This document shows, one piece after another, positions 53,438 through 61,590 of a stretch of DNA of 64,000 nucleotides (position 1 is its first letter; each line of letters starts with the position of its first letter). Source of the DNA: Bog-366 sp963722555 (GTDB taxonomy: Bacteria > Acidobacteriota > Terriglobia > UBA7540); the NCBI GenBank assembly GCA_963722555.1, contig CAVRNQ010000001.1:310001-374000 (forward strand). The letters run 5' to 3'. A model generated the notes under the pieces. It was not told where the DNA came from and searched no databases. It worked only from the letters and a program-made list of their open reading frames with translations. The translations under genes and the position numbers were made by a program.

Positions 53438-53523
53438 GGAAGATAGAAGTCAGAAGTCAGAATCGCTTTCGCATAGGCGTCGAGTAAGCGGCGCGGCCAT
53501 TCTGACTCCTGACTTCTAACTTC
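53438..53523. repeat. Inverted heptamer repeat between the macrodomain and MidA genes
   Basis: AGATAGAAGTCAGAAGTCAGAAT (53441-53462, first part shown) pairs with ATTCTGACTCCTGACTTCTAACTTC (53500-53523). Same unit family as at 10282 and 12010. It lies between two minus-strand genes. Confidence 0.6.
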
Positions 53524-53525
53524 TT

Positions 53526-54059
53526 TCACGGGGTCTTCGCTGCCGGGCGCCCGGTCAGTTTCTGGTAGGTTTCTTCAAACACCTTTAGCGCCGCGTCGTC
53601 GAACAGCACAAAACGGATCTTCTCCAGGCTCGTGCGCACCTTGATGTGGTCGAGCACGGCCCGCAGCATAATCGGCGCGCACTCTTCCAGCGCGAAGCCC
53701 GCCACGCCCGTCCCCAGGGCGGGGAAAGCGATGCTGCGAAGGCCTTTCTCCTCCGCCCGCATCAGGCTGGCGTGCGTGGCCAGCCGTATTGAATCCGCGC
53801 TGGCCGATTCGCCCGGACGCAGGCTCGCCGCATGGATCACGTAATGGGCTTTCAGCTTTCCACCCATCGTAACCGCCGTCGCGCCCAGGCGAATCGGCGC
53901 CAGGCGCTCGCACTCCTCCTGGATGCGCTCTCCGCCCTTCTGTCGAATAGCGGCTGCCACCCCCGCCTCCATCGTGAGGTCCGTATTCGCGGGGTTGACA
54001 ATGGCGTCAACGGCCACCTCAGTGATGTCGCCATTCATGAACAGTATTTTGGCCGGCAT
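53526..54059 (-). CDS. Macrodomain protein (ADP-ribose-binding, O-acetyl-ADP-ribose deacetylase-like)
   Basis: 177 residues. Single macrodomain: GDITEVAVDAIVNPANTDL with the Asn that contacts ADP-ribose, GGVAAAIR-like helix (EAGVAAAIRQKGG), AHYVIHAASLRPG and the FPALGTGVAGFALEECAP loop. It may remove ADP-ribose marks or recycle O-acetyl-ADP-ribose in the cytoplasm. The neighbours do not point to a toxin partner. Confidence 0.92.
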   Translation of the reverse strand: MPAKILFMNGDITEVAVDAIVNPANTDLTMEAGVAAAIRQKGGERIQEECERLAPIRLGATAVTMGGKLKAHYVIHAASLRPGESASADSIRLATHASLMRAEEKGLRSIAFPALGTGVAGFALEECAPIMLRAVLDHIKVRTSLEKIRFVLFDDAALKVFEETYQKLTGRPAAKTP

Positions 54060-54248
54060 GGTCCCTTGCTCCTGGGGCTTTGGACGAAGGCCTAAGCATA
54101 GACCGCAGCAGTTCGTTTGGCTAGGGACAAGTGTGCGGCGGGCCGGAGGGTCGGCGCGTCGGGTCCTTCCCAGCGCCTGGTATCGTGATGGCCAACGTGT
54201 TCGGAACTTCCTAATATCCGAGGGTACTGGCGCGCCAACGGATGACAG

Positions 54249-54728
54249 CTATCGAACGCGCGAGCCTACCGAGGCCGTAGCGGCCTTCGCGTAGGGAAAG
54301 CCCGCCTCGTGCTCGTACACCCTGACCGTATAGTAGATTGCCTTGTCGAAGAAGCTTCCGACCAGGCGTTGCAGTTCCCGCTCCTGATGCAACTCCACGG
54401 CGGAATCCATGAGGCCCACAGAGCGAACGTAATCGTGCAAATGGTTCTTGGTGGATATCAGTGCAAACACCACTTCGTTGAGGGGAACACCTTCCGCGAA
54501 GCGCCGCTTCGCCAGGTCGCTGTAATTGGCTTCAATCGGTTCCTCACTCTTGTGGCTGAGCCAATGGCCGAGATTCCGATAAACGGAATAGGTTCGATAG
54601 TGCAATTCTTCGTATGTCAAGTTATGGTAATGGGGAGTTCGTGAATTACCCTGAAGGGTCCTGATGAGTCCCCGCGTCAACTCTTCCGCGTGATCCTCGA
54701 TCATCTGAACCAGGCGAACAGAAAGCAT
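54249..54728 (-). CDS. RsbRD N-terminal-domain-like stress-sensor protein
   Basis: 159-residue all-helical protein with the pattern DHAEELTRGLIRTLQGNSRT and HYRTYSVYRNLGHWLSHKSE seen in the RsbT co-antagonist RsbRD N-terminal domain. No STAS or kinase domain follows, so it is a stand-alone sensor domain. The Tyr/His-rich helix pair could hold a ligand, but no partner gene is nearby. The ATG follows AGGTGCGCG, a reasonable ribosome site. Confidence 0.7.
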   Translation of the reverse strand: MLSVRLVQMIEDHAEELTRGLIRTLQGNSRTPHYHNLTYEELHYRTYSVYRNLGHWLSHKSEEPIEANYSDLAKRRFAEGVPLNEVVFALISTKNHLHDYVRSVGLMDSAVELHQERELQRLVGSFFDKAIYYTVRVYEHEAGFPYAKAATASVGSRVR

Positions 54729-55020
54729 CGCGCACCTCCCGGTGACCCCGCTGCGGCTGGAGAAGCGTATTTCTCATAGGCGTGACCGCGGCCACCCTTT
54801 CGGCCTTCGCCCCTGAGGTTTGGATGGACCGCCCATATTTGAGAGTATTCCTCGGGGAGGGGATAGTCAAGTGCACGGGGTACCAGGGTGGTGACTCATT
54901 TTGATGCGGCCATGTGCCGTCGGCTAAGGGGGTCGTCGCGGCGATTTCACATCGCCAAGCGGCGGGGTGGGGCACGGCGCGCCGTGCCCCTACGAGGTCG
55001 GACGGTTCATGCGAGTCCGG
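54729..55020. other. Intergenic region
   Basis: 292 bases between the RsbRD-like gene (start) and the Gfo/Idh/MocA gene (stop). No gene or hairpin terminator is seen; it must contain the promoter for the RsbRD-like gene. Confidence 0.35.
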
Positions 55021-56442
55021 CTACACATCCTCAGGAACCACGAACGGCTCGCGATAGGCGCCACGCAGCAGGCGGCTGGCCTCTTCGTCGCCCACCACTT
55101 GCTCGGTGGCAGGGTCGAACTTCAGCATGCGGCCCAAACGGTAGGAGGCGTTCGCCAAGTGAACGAGCGTGGCCGTGATATGGCCTTCTTCAATCGGCGA
55201 CTGGAGATTCTCCTTTTTCCGGCTCCTGACACAGTCGATGAAATTGGCCCAGCAGTTGCCGCTCCCATGGGTCGCGGTAGGGCCAAACTCCTGTTCTTCA
55301 CCCAGGCGGGTCCGGTAGGTCTGTAGGGGCCCCGCGTCCGTCGTGGCCATGTAACCCTTGGATCCGTAAAAGATATCGCCGACCGTCCCCCGCGTAAACA
55401 ATCGCTCCGGGCGCCCGGGCCGGGGGCGACCGAGGAACCCGGGGATTTCCAGGCCGAACCCGGGCGTGCGGATTTCAGCCTCATGATTGGTAATCCAGTG
55501 GCGGACTTCAAACTCCAGGAGCTTGCGCTTGCCGTCGGGCAGGTCGAACTCCCACACGCAATTGAGCGTGTTAGGGGTTTCCTGGTCATCGTCGAACATA
55601 AAGTGGCCGCCCAGGGCGGAGGCCCGATGGGGGAAACCCACCCCGAGGCCCCAACGCGCCACATCGAGTTCATGAATCCCCTGGTTACCAATGTCGCCGT
55701 TGCCAAAGTCCCACAGCCAGTGCCAGTTGTAGTGGAAGCGGTTTCGGGTGAAGGGCTTCAGGGGCGCCGGGCCGGTCCAGAGGTCGTAGTTCACGCCCGC
55801 CGGAACCGCCTCGACCGGAGTGTGGCCGATGGTATCGCGCCAGTTGTAGCACATGCCCCGCGCCATGTAGACGTCGCCAATCACGCCCTCCCGCAGCTTC
55901 TCGACAGCCTCGCCGATACAGTCGCTGGAACGCATGTTGACGCCATGCTGCACCAGGCGGTTGTATTTCCGGGCGGCGCGCACCAGTTGGTGGCTGTCCC
56001 ACCAATTGTGGGAACAGGGTTTTTCGACGTAGACGTCTTTGCCGGCCTGACATGCCCAGATGCCGATCAGCGAGTGCCAGTGATTGGGCGTGGCAATCGA
56101 CACGCAATCGATCGACTTGTCCTCCAGCAGCTTGCGGACATCCGTGTAAGTCTGGGGTCGCGGCAGACCCATTAGGGCGATGTCAGCCAGACGGCCGCTC
56201 AGGATGTTCTCATCGGGATCGCAGAAGGCGGCAACCTCCACATTGGAGATCTGCGCGTACTCTTCGACGTGATAGAAACCCTGTCCGCGCAAGCCACAGA
56301 TGGCCACGCGCACGCGATCGTTGGCGCCGAAAACCCTTTCGGGCTCGGTAAGGAAAGTGACCCCGCTGAGGCCGGTCAGGGCGGCAGCGGTGGTTTCTTT
56401 CGGGAGCGAGGATGAGTGGAGCTTCTCGGAATCACCAGGCAT
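55021..56442 (-). CDS. Gfo/Idh/MocA-family NAD(P)-dependent oxidoreductase
   Basis: 473 residues. Rossmann start VRVAICGLRGQGFYHVEEYA (residues about 43-62), the family EKP motif in YVEKPCSHNWWD, and the large C-terminal domain with GNGDIGNQGIHELDVARWGL. The substrate is probably a sugar, inositol or sugar derivative. Relatives usually carry a twin-arginine signal. Here the hydrophobic TTAAALTGLSGVTFLTEPER segment survives, but what precedes it (MPGDSEKLHSSSLPKE) lacks Arg-Arg. The start is well supported by AAAGGAGGAATTC, so export is uncertain. Divergent from the Pcm gene. Confidence 0.88.
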   Translation of the reverse strand: MPGDSEKLHSSSLPKETTAAALTGLSGVTFLTEPERVFGANDRVRVAICGLRGQGFYHVEEYAQISNVEVAAFCDPDENILSGRLADIALMGLPRPQTYTDVRKLLEDKSIDCVSIATPNHWHSLIGIWACQAGKDVYVEKPCSHNWWDSHQLVRAARKYNRLVQHGVNMRSSDCIGEAVEKLREGVIGDVYMARGMCYNWRDTIGHTPVEAVPAGVNYDLWTGPAPLKPFTRNRFHYNWHWLWDFGNGDIGNQGIHELDVARWGLGVGFPHRASALGGHFMFDDDQETPNTLNCVWEFDLPDGKRKLLEFEVRHWITNHEAEIRTPGFGLEIPGFLGRPRPGRPERLFTRGTVGDIFYGSKGYMATTDAGPLQTYRTRLGEEQEFGPTATHGSGNCWANFIDCVRSRKKENLQSPIEEGHITATLVHLANASYRLGRMLKFDPATEQVVGDEEASRLLRGAYREPFVVPEDV

Positions 56443-56595
56443 GAATTCCTCCTTTACGAGCGCAGGTATTCTCTACGCTTTTGACTGTGATTACAAGAAT
56501 TCCGAAGCGGAAAATCCTGCGGTTGACGGTCCGGTTCCTTGTCAAACACCGCTCTCTCCGGCCGGGCCGGTGGTAACATGCCGGTAGAGGACGCC

Positions 56596-57381
56596 ATGGC
56601 TCCGCGCCGCAGCAAGCTCCCACAACAGCTCGGGCCGCTACTCCTGTTCGTACTCCTTTTTCCTGGCAGTTTCGCTCCCCCTCCGGTTAACGGGACTGGA
56701 TCCGGCCACGCGCCTTCCCCCCGAGACTCCGCAGAATCGCAGCAGACTCGCGCCGCGCGGGAAGGGATGATCCAAGACCAAATCATGGCGCGCGGAATTC
56801 GAGACCCGCGGGTGCTCGAAGCTCTGAGGAAAATCCCGCGTCACCGCTTCGTGCCACCGGAAATGCAACCCTATGCTTACGAGGACACCCCTCTGCCGAT
56901 CGGCCTGGGCCAGACCATCTCTCAGCCGTACGTGGTGGCCTTCATGACGGAGGCCCTGGAGTTGAAGCCGCAGGATCGGGTCCTCGAAATTGGCACAGGT
57001 TCAGGTTACCAGGCAGCGGTGCTGTCGCTGCTGGCGCGTGAGGTCTACTCGATGGAGATAGTCGAGCGGCTGGGCCAAGAGGCCCAGGCGCGCCTCGAGC
57101 AAATGGGCTATTCCAACGTGCACGTCCGGATCGGCAATGGCTACCGCGGCTGGCCGGAAGCGGCGCCCTTTGACGCCATCATCGTGACCGCAGCGCCGCC
57201 TGACGTACCCGCGGCGCTGGTCGAGCAACTCCGGGTGGGAGGCCGCATGCTGGTTCCAGTCGGTGGCTTTGCCCAGGATTTGCTCCGCCTCCGCCGCACT
57301 GCGAAAGGAATCGAGCGCGAGAACCTGCTGCCCGTGCGTTTCGTTCCCATGGTGGAAGAAAGCCACCCCGCGCCCAAGTGA
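56596..57381 (+). CDS. pcm: Protein-L-isoaspartate O-methyltransferase with an N-terminal signal or anchor
   Basis: 261 residues from the ATG at 56596, which has AGAGGA ahead; an ATG 18 bases earlier is possible. It repairs isoaspartyl residues by SAM-dependent methylation. Motifs: MIQDQIMARGIRDPRVLEAL, HRFVP, LPIGLGQTISQPYVVAFM and the SAM motif VLEIGTGSGYQAAVL. The N-terminus has a hydrophobic segment (GPLLLFVLLFPGSFAPPPV), so it is probably exported to the periplasm or anchored, whereas the classic enzyme is cytoplasmic. SAM supply would then be a question. Confidence 0.92.
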   Translation: MAPRRSKLPQQLGPLLLFVLLFPGSFAPPPVNGTGSGHAPSPRDSAESQQTRAAREGMIQDQIMARGIRDPRVLEALRKIPRHRFVPPEMQPYAYEDTPLPIGLGQTISQPYVVAFMTEALELKPQDRVLEIGTGSGYQAAVLSLLAREVYSMEIVERLGQEAQARLEQMGYSNVHVRIGNGYRGWPEAAPFDAIIVTAAPPDVPAALVEQLRVGGRMLVPVGGFAQDLLRLRRTAKGIERENLLPVRFVPMVEESHPAPK

Positions 57382-57473
57382 TGCGCTTGGCCAGCTACAC
57401 GCAGGCGCGATTTCACTGCGCCCTGGCTTCCCGACTACGCACAAGACTCGGCTGGCCCGCCGCCGGTGCGCAC

Positions 57474-59414
57474 TCAATTCGGCTTCGGGCTGGGCTCGGA
57501 AGGGGGCTGCCGGGCTTGGCGTTTTTCCTGCGCGGTGGTGTTGAAGAGCCTGAAATCCGTGTACTGATGCAGGTTTCGGAACGTCTTGCCTTTCCACTCC
57601 ACGGTGACGGTTACCTGGGCCGGCAGTGAAACCGGCGCGGGTATGTCCTTGAAGCTGACTTGGGAGTAACGGATTTCCGTGATCTCGCGCTGCAGGCGCA
57701 CCTTGGGCAGAGGCTCCAGCAAGTCCGTGCGCAAGCGGACGATACGCGCGTCGCGGGGATCGATCCAGGCGATTCCCTGGTGCAAGACCAGCGCCGTGGC
57801 GGAGTGGGTGCTGAAGCGCCCGAACATCCTGGCCTTCGCCGGGTCCTGGGCAAAGGCCACCACATCACAATCCGTACCTTCCACACGGGCACGGCCCAGG
57901 TAGCGATACTTTGCCCCGCCCTGGTACGCCGGGTGAAAAACCAGGGAGGCGGAGGCAAACCCCACCGTCAGCATAAAACCGTCGCTCAGGCCGGCGGGGC
58001 CGGTCTGGGCGCCCTTGGGATTCGTCCGGAACTCGTCCAGGCTCAGCCCGCCCTGATAGGGCGTGGTGATCAGCAGGTACTGGAATTGCTGCTCGAGCGA
58101 GCGCTTCACTTTGCCACCCTTGCCGATCTGCTCTTCTTCAATCCGCTCGCGGGAGGTTGCGTTCTGGAAGTTCTTGAAGAAAGCCTCCACATTCGCCCCC
58201 GTCTTTTGCAGGATGGCGTTCAGGGGGCTCTCGTCCGCCGCGGGTTCCAGGCCCGCAAGGTCGGGCTGCTGCTTGAGGAGCGCAGGAAGGGGTTCGTTCA
58301 CCAGGGAGTTCTCCCGCTTGTAAGCCCGCAGGCTGAGCTGGGATTGGACTTGCGTGTAGAGGGCCCGCGTGGGAGGCGGCAAAGTCCTGATGTTGCGACC
58401 GGCCAGATAGGCGCGCATTTCCGCCTCCGCCTCTGGCGCGTCACCTTCCTCAAGCACGGCGCGGGACCGCAGCAGGCGCGCCTCCGGCGAGGCTCCGGAC
58501 TTTTCGGCCTGCTGGAGATAATCGTCCGCAGCTTCCCAGTTCTTCTGGTTCACAAGCGTCCGGCCCAATTCCTCGAGCGCCACCGCGTCCTGCGGGGCGA
58601 GCCTTACCGCCTGCATCAGCAAACCCGCGGCTTTGGGATATTCGGCGGACCATCCCGCCAGAACACCCAACACAATCAGAGCATTCACCTTTCGCGATTC
58701 TTCCGCGCCGCTGAGCTTCGCAAGGGCAGCTTCGGCGAACTCCTGCTGGGCGCTGGCGATGCTGCCGGCTTGGAGCTCGGCCAGTCCCAAGACCGTTCGG
58801 CATTCCACGCAGCGCGCTGACTTCTTGGCGACGGCAGAAAGCAAAGGCACAGCCTTGACGTAATCGTGTTGTTCAAACAACAGCCCCACCCCGCGCGCAA
58901 AATCCTGGCGCGCGCCTTCGGCCTTCAGCTCCGGCGGACTGGCCGCTTGGTACCGGGGTGCCAGGGCGGAAAGGAGTTGGTTCTGAGAAAGTGCCGCGCC
59001 ATCTTCCTGACCAGGGCGCATCACCAAATCGATCGGAAAGGTTTCACCTTTCTTGGTGAAGTTCACGGTCTCGCGTGAGGGGAGGAAACCTTCCTTTTCG
59101 GCCGAGACCGTCACGCTGAGGGTTCGGTACGCCTGGCTGTCCAGCTCCAGGGTCAGGTTGAACCTCCCTTGCACGTCAACGTTGAGAGTATTCTCCGCGA
59201 TGCCCTCCGCTGCGTAGCGAATGTGAATCCGTGGATTGCTTATGGGCCCGCCCGCCAGGCTCCTGACTTGACCCGTGATGAGCCACTGCTGCTTCTCGAT
59301 CGTGGAGAGGCCTTGCCCGATCGCTTGGTCCAGTTTCTGAGCGCCCCTGAGCTGCGAGGACAAAATCCCGAAAGCCAAAAGGAGCCCGAGGAATGCCGCC
59401 CGCATTTTCTGCAT
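57474..59414 (-). CDS. Exported TPR protein with a carboxypeptidase-regulatory-like domain
   Basis: 646 residues with a signal peptide (AAFLGLLLAFGILSSQLRGA). Residues about 45-135 form a beta-sandwich of the carboxypeptidase-regulatory kind (ITGQVRSLAGGPISNPRIHI). Next come about five TPR-like helix pairs (170-330: AKKSARCVECRTVLGLAELQ, AVALEELGRTLVNQKNWEAA). The C-terminal half is a beta-rich domain (VFHPAYQGGAKYRYLGRARV, TDCDVVAFAQDP) resembling lipoprotein-assembly type folds; I do not have a name for it. Likely a cell-envelope scaffold. It is convergent with pcm. Confidence 0.8.
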   Translation of the reverse strand: MQKMRAAFLGLLLAFGILSSQLRGAQKLDQAIGQGLSTIEKQQWLITGQVRSLAGGPISNPRIHIRYAAEGIAENTLNVDVQGRFNLTLELDSQAYRTLSVTVSAEKEGFLPSRETVNFTKKGETFPIDLVMRPGQEDGAALSQNQLLSALAPRYQAASPPELKAEGARQDFARGVGLLFEQHDYVKAVPLLSAVAKKSARCVECRTVLGLAELQAGSIASAQQEFAEAALAKLSGAEESRKVNALIVLGVLAGWSAEYPKAAGLLMQAVRLAPQDAVALEELGRTLVNQKNWEAADDYLQQAEKSGASPEARLLRSRAVLEEGDAPEAEAEMRAYLAGRNIRTLPPPTRALYTQVQSQLSLRAYKRENSLVNEPLPALLKQQPDLAGLEPAADESPLNAILQKTGANVEAFFKNFQNATSRERIEEEQIGKGGKVKRSLEQQFQYLLITTPYQGGLSLDEFRTNPKGAQTGPAGLSDGFMLTVGFASASLVFHPAYQGGAKYRYLGRARVEGTDCDVVAFAQDPAKARMFGRFSTHSATALVLHQGIAWIDPRDARIVRLRTDLLEPLPKVRLQREITEIRYSQVSFKDIPAPVSLPAQVTVTVEWKGKTFRNLHQYTDFRLFNTTAQEKRQARQPPSEPSPKPN

Positions 59415-59564
59415 CGGTCAAACTCCGCCCTTCCTGAAGGGTATCGCAAAGTCCGAGGCCAGGGCAAATGCCTTCGCGGGCGAGTAGTGGAGAAGCTTGA
59501 TGCACAGGCGGCTTTACGCCGCCACGTGGCGATGTAAGATAGCCACTACAACACCAAACTGACC

Positions 59565-59715
59565 CACTCCCCCAAGGGGGCGAGGGGGGGCGTTGATTTT
59601 ACTGCCCTCGCCCCCTTGGGGGAGAGGGTGGAGCGAAGCGCCGGGTGAGGGGGTCACCCAGGAGCAAATTGAGAAGTAATTTCCCGGAACCCCTTATGTG
59701 AACAGTATTGCCCCT
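59565..59715. repeat. GC-rich interspersed repeat
   Basis: CTCCCCCAAGGGGGCGAGGG, CCCTCGCCCCCTTGGGGGAG and CACCCAGGAGCAAATTGAG, then AAGTAATTTCCCGGAACCCC and GTGAACAGTATTG at the end. The right third matches the end of the repeat at 48590-48650 base by base with few changes. No gene is seen between 59415 and 59812. Confidence 0.75.
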
Positions 59716-59812
59716 GACCCGGTGCTCTCTTTCGGCAGGTTCGATCTTGGTTTTGCTCCCCGTTTGTTCAACTGAACATTTCATGCGCCAACGACACACC
59801 TGAAGATTTTGC

Positions 59813-59841
59813 TTGACAACATTAACGAAGCCTACTATATG
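59813..59841 (+). promoter_or_regulatory. Near-consensus sigma-70 promoter of the 11-codon unit
   Basis: TTGACA (59813-59818), a 17-base spacer and TATATG (59836-59841). Transcription would start near 59848. It is the strongest promoter-like sequence that I see in the window. Confidence 0.78.
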
Positions 59842-59923
59842 TTGGGGTGCAAGTGCGCCTGACCACAAAAGGTGGCCCATGGCGCAGGCCACACGACTCC
59901 AGCAAAAGGAGGAGAGAATACAT

Positions 59924-59959
59924 ATGGCAGCGAAAAAGGCAAAGAAAAAGAAGAGATAA
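59924..59959 (+). CDS. 11-residue Lys-rich micro-ORF in its own transcription unit
   Basis: ATG at 59924 follows AAAAGGAGGAGAG with ideal strength and about 10 bases of spacing. The product is MAAKKAKKKKR, then TAA. It resembles the Ala/Lys tails of histone H1-like bacterial proteins, but is far shorter. AAAGGAGGA (59905-59913) can pair perfectly with TCCTCCTTT (59981-59989) beyond the stop, so the start could be hidden in a stem enclosing the frame. The unit may be a translated regulator, a small RNA with a decoy frame, or a leader. No family known. Confidence 0.6.
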   Translation: MAAKKAKKKKR

Positions 59960-59994
59960 GGACTGAACCCGTTTTAGGTTTCCTCCTTTCCCCA

Positions 59995-60023
59995 GGCCCG
60001 CTCCCCCATGCGGGCCTTTTTTT
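59995..60023 (+). terminator. Rho-independent terminator of the 11-codon unit
   Basis: GGCCCGC (59995-60001), loop TCCCCCAT, GCGGGCC (60010-60016), followed by seven T (60017-60023). A textbook intrinsic terminator; the transcript would be about 175 bases. Confidence 0.92.
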
Positions 60024-60236
60024 ATGCTGCTCACCCAGCTTTCCAGCGCAGGCGGAGAGAGAATCGTTTGGGGGGGGGAATAGGTCGGCGGGGCGGCGGA
60101 TTCACCTTGCCACAGGTGGCGGCGCTTCCGCCCGCCGGGATCGCCCGAAGACCACAGCGGCAGGAAGCAGCCCCTCCCGGGTTCGCCGGGGCTGGCTGCG
60201 CAGGAAGAACACGCCAACCAGTTCTCCTCGAACCTC

Positions 60237-60812
60237 CTACGTGAAGCTGACCTTCACATCTTCGCGATCAGTTTCGGCGACCTGGAAAAGTGGGTGGGGC
60301 TGGAGTCCCATGAAGCCGGCCACAAAATTGGCAGGAATCTGGGCAATACGGATGTTGAAAACGTTAACGTCTTCGTTAAAGCGGTTGCGCTGCCCGGCGA
60401 TCTTCTCCTCGAGTTCGGTGATGCGGCCCTGCAGTTGCATGAAATTCGTATCGGCCTTCAGGTCCGGATACTTCTCCGCCACCGCAAACAGGGTTTTGAG
60501 CGCGCCGCTGACCATGTTGTCGGCCTGAGTCTTTTCGGCGGGCGTGGTGGCGCGCATATAAGCGGTGCGGGCTTCCGTCACCGCCAGCAGCGTCTTCTGC
60601 TCGTACTGCATGTAGCCCTTGCAGGTGTCGATCAGTTTGGGTAGTTCGTCATGCCGTTGCTTGAGCAGCACGTCGATGTTCGAGAAGGAACGGTCGATGT
60701 CATTCTTGAGAGTGACCAGGTTATTGTAAATGCCCACGAAGTACGCAACTATTCCGCCGACGATGAGCAGCAAAACCACCACAAGCGCGATGATGACGCC
60801 TGCGAGTATCAT
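60237..60812 (-). CDS. LemA family protein (first paralogue)
   Basis: 191 residues from the ATG at 60812 after AAGGAGCCGG. One N-terminal membrane helix (ILAGVIIALVVVLLLIVGGI) and a periplasmic-side or cytosolic helical coiled-coil domain with the family core YNNLVTLKNDIDRSFSNIDV, LKQRHDELPKLIDTCKGYM and VFNIRIAQIPANFVAGFMG. The function of LemA proteins is not established. Its paralogue ends 67 bases upstream. Confidence 0.93.
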   Translation of the reverse strand: MILAGVIIALVVVLLLIVGGIVAYFVGIYNNLVTLKNDIDRSFSNIDVLLKQRHDELPKLIDTCKGYMQYEQKTLLAVTEARTAYMRATTPAEKTQADNMVSGALKTLFAVAEKYPDLKADTNFMQLQGRITELEEKIAGQRNRFNEDVNVFNIRIAQIPANFVAGFMGLQPHPLFQVAETDREDVKVSFT

Positions 60813-60879
60813 ATCCGGCTCCTTTCGAGCGAAATCCTGAAGGGGCAAACCCCGGGTTCGCCGTTTCGCCCGTACGGGC

Positions 60880-61446
60880 TTAGGTCATTTTCACTTCTAC
60901 ATCCTGGCGGTCTTCTTCCGTAACCTTGAACAGGTCGCGGTGCTGCAAGTGCATCAGGCCCGCGATGAACACATCGGGGAGTTGCTGAATGCGAATGTTG
61001 TACGTATTCACGTCGTCGTTGAAGAATTCGCGCCGGTCTGCGATCTTTTCCTCCAATTCGGAGATGCGTTTCTGCAATTGCATAAAGTTGTTATTGGCTT
61101 TCAGCTCGGGGTAGTTCTCGGCCACGGCAAACAGACTCTTGAGCGCGCCGGAAATCAGGTTATCAGCCTGAGCCTTCTCGCCCACGGAACTGGCTTTCAT
61201 GAACGCCGTGCGGGCTTCAGTGACGAGCTGGAAGGTCTTCTGCTCATACTGCATGTAGCCCTTGCAGGTTTCAATCAATTTGGGCAGTTCGTCGTGCCGC
61301 TGCTTAAGCAGGACGTCGATATTTGCCCAGGCCTTGTCGATATCGTTCTTCAAGCGCACCAGGCTGTTGTAAATCGTGGTGAGGTAGACGAATACCCCCA
61401 CCACGGCCAGGATGATCACCAGTGCCACTATAATTGTCAGACCCAT
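60880..61446 (-). CDS. LemA family protein (second paralogue)
   Basis: 188 residues from the ATG at 61446 after AAGGAGAAAAACC. Same layout as its neighbour: membrane helix (GLTIIVALVIILAVVGVFVY), NSLVRLKNDIDKAWANIDVL, KQRHDELPKLIETCKGYMQY and NTYNIRIQQLPDVFIAGLMH. The two are about 60 percent alike by eye and probably arose by tandem duplication. Its ribosome site overlaps the TTAAG target duplication of the MITE at 61463. Confidence 0.93.
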   Translation of the reverse strand: MGLTIIVALVIILAVVGVFVYLTTIYNSLVRLKNDIDKAWANIDVLLKQRHDELPKLIETCKGYMQYEQKTFQLVTEARTAFMKASSVGEKAQADNLISGALKSLFAVAENYPELKANNNFMQLQKRISELEEKIADRREFFNDDVNTYNIRIQQLPDVFIAGLMHLQHRDLFKVTEEDRQDVEVKMT

Positions 61447-61462
61447 GGTTTTTCTCCTTAAG

Positions 61463-61583
61463 GAGGCTGTCTCAAATCCTCAGTTGTAGCGCCGGTCTAT
61501 GACCGGCGGCTCCGAATTCTCAACAACTTCGCCGCTCATAGAGCGGCGCTACAGCGGGCGACACCGAGTTTCGAGACAGCCTC
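61463..61583. mobile_element. 121-bp MITE with GAGGCTGTCTC ends and TTAAG target duplication (copy B)
   Basis: Ends GAGGCTGTCTC (61463-61473) and GAGACAGCCTC (61573-61583). TTAAG flanks both sides (61458-61462 and 61584-61588), an exact 5-bp duplication. Interior GTTGTAGCGCCGGTC and GCCGCTCATAGAGCGGCGCT are shared with copy A. Inserted between the GIDE-like and LemA genes. Confidence 0.92.
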
Positions 61584-61590
61584 TTAAGCG

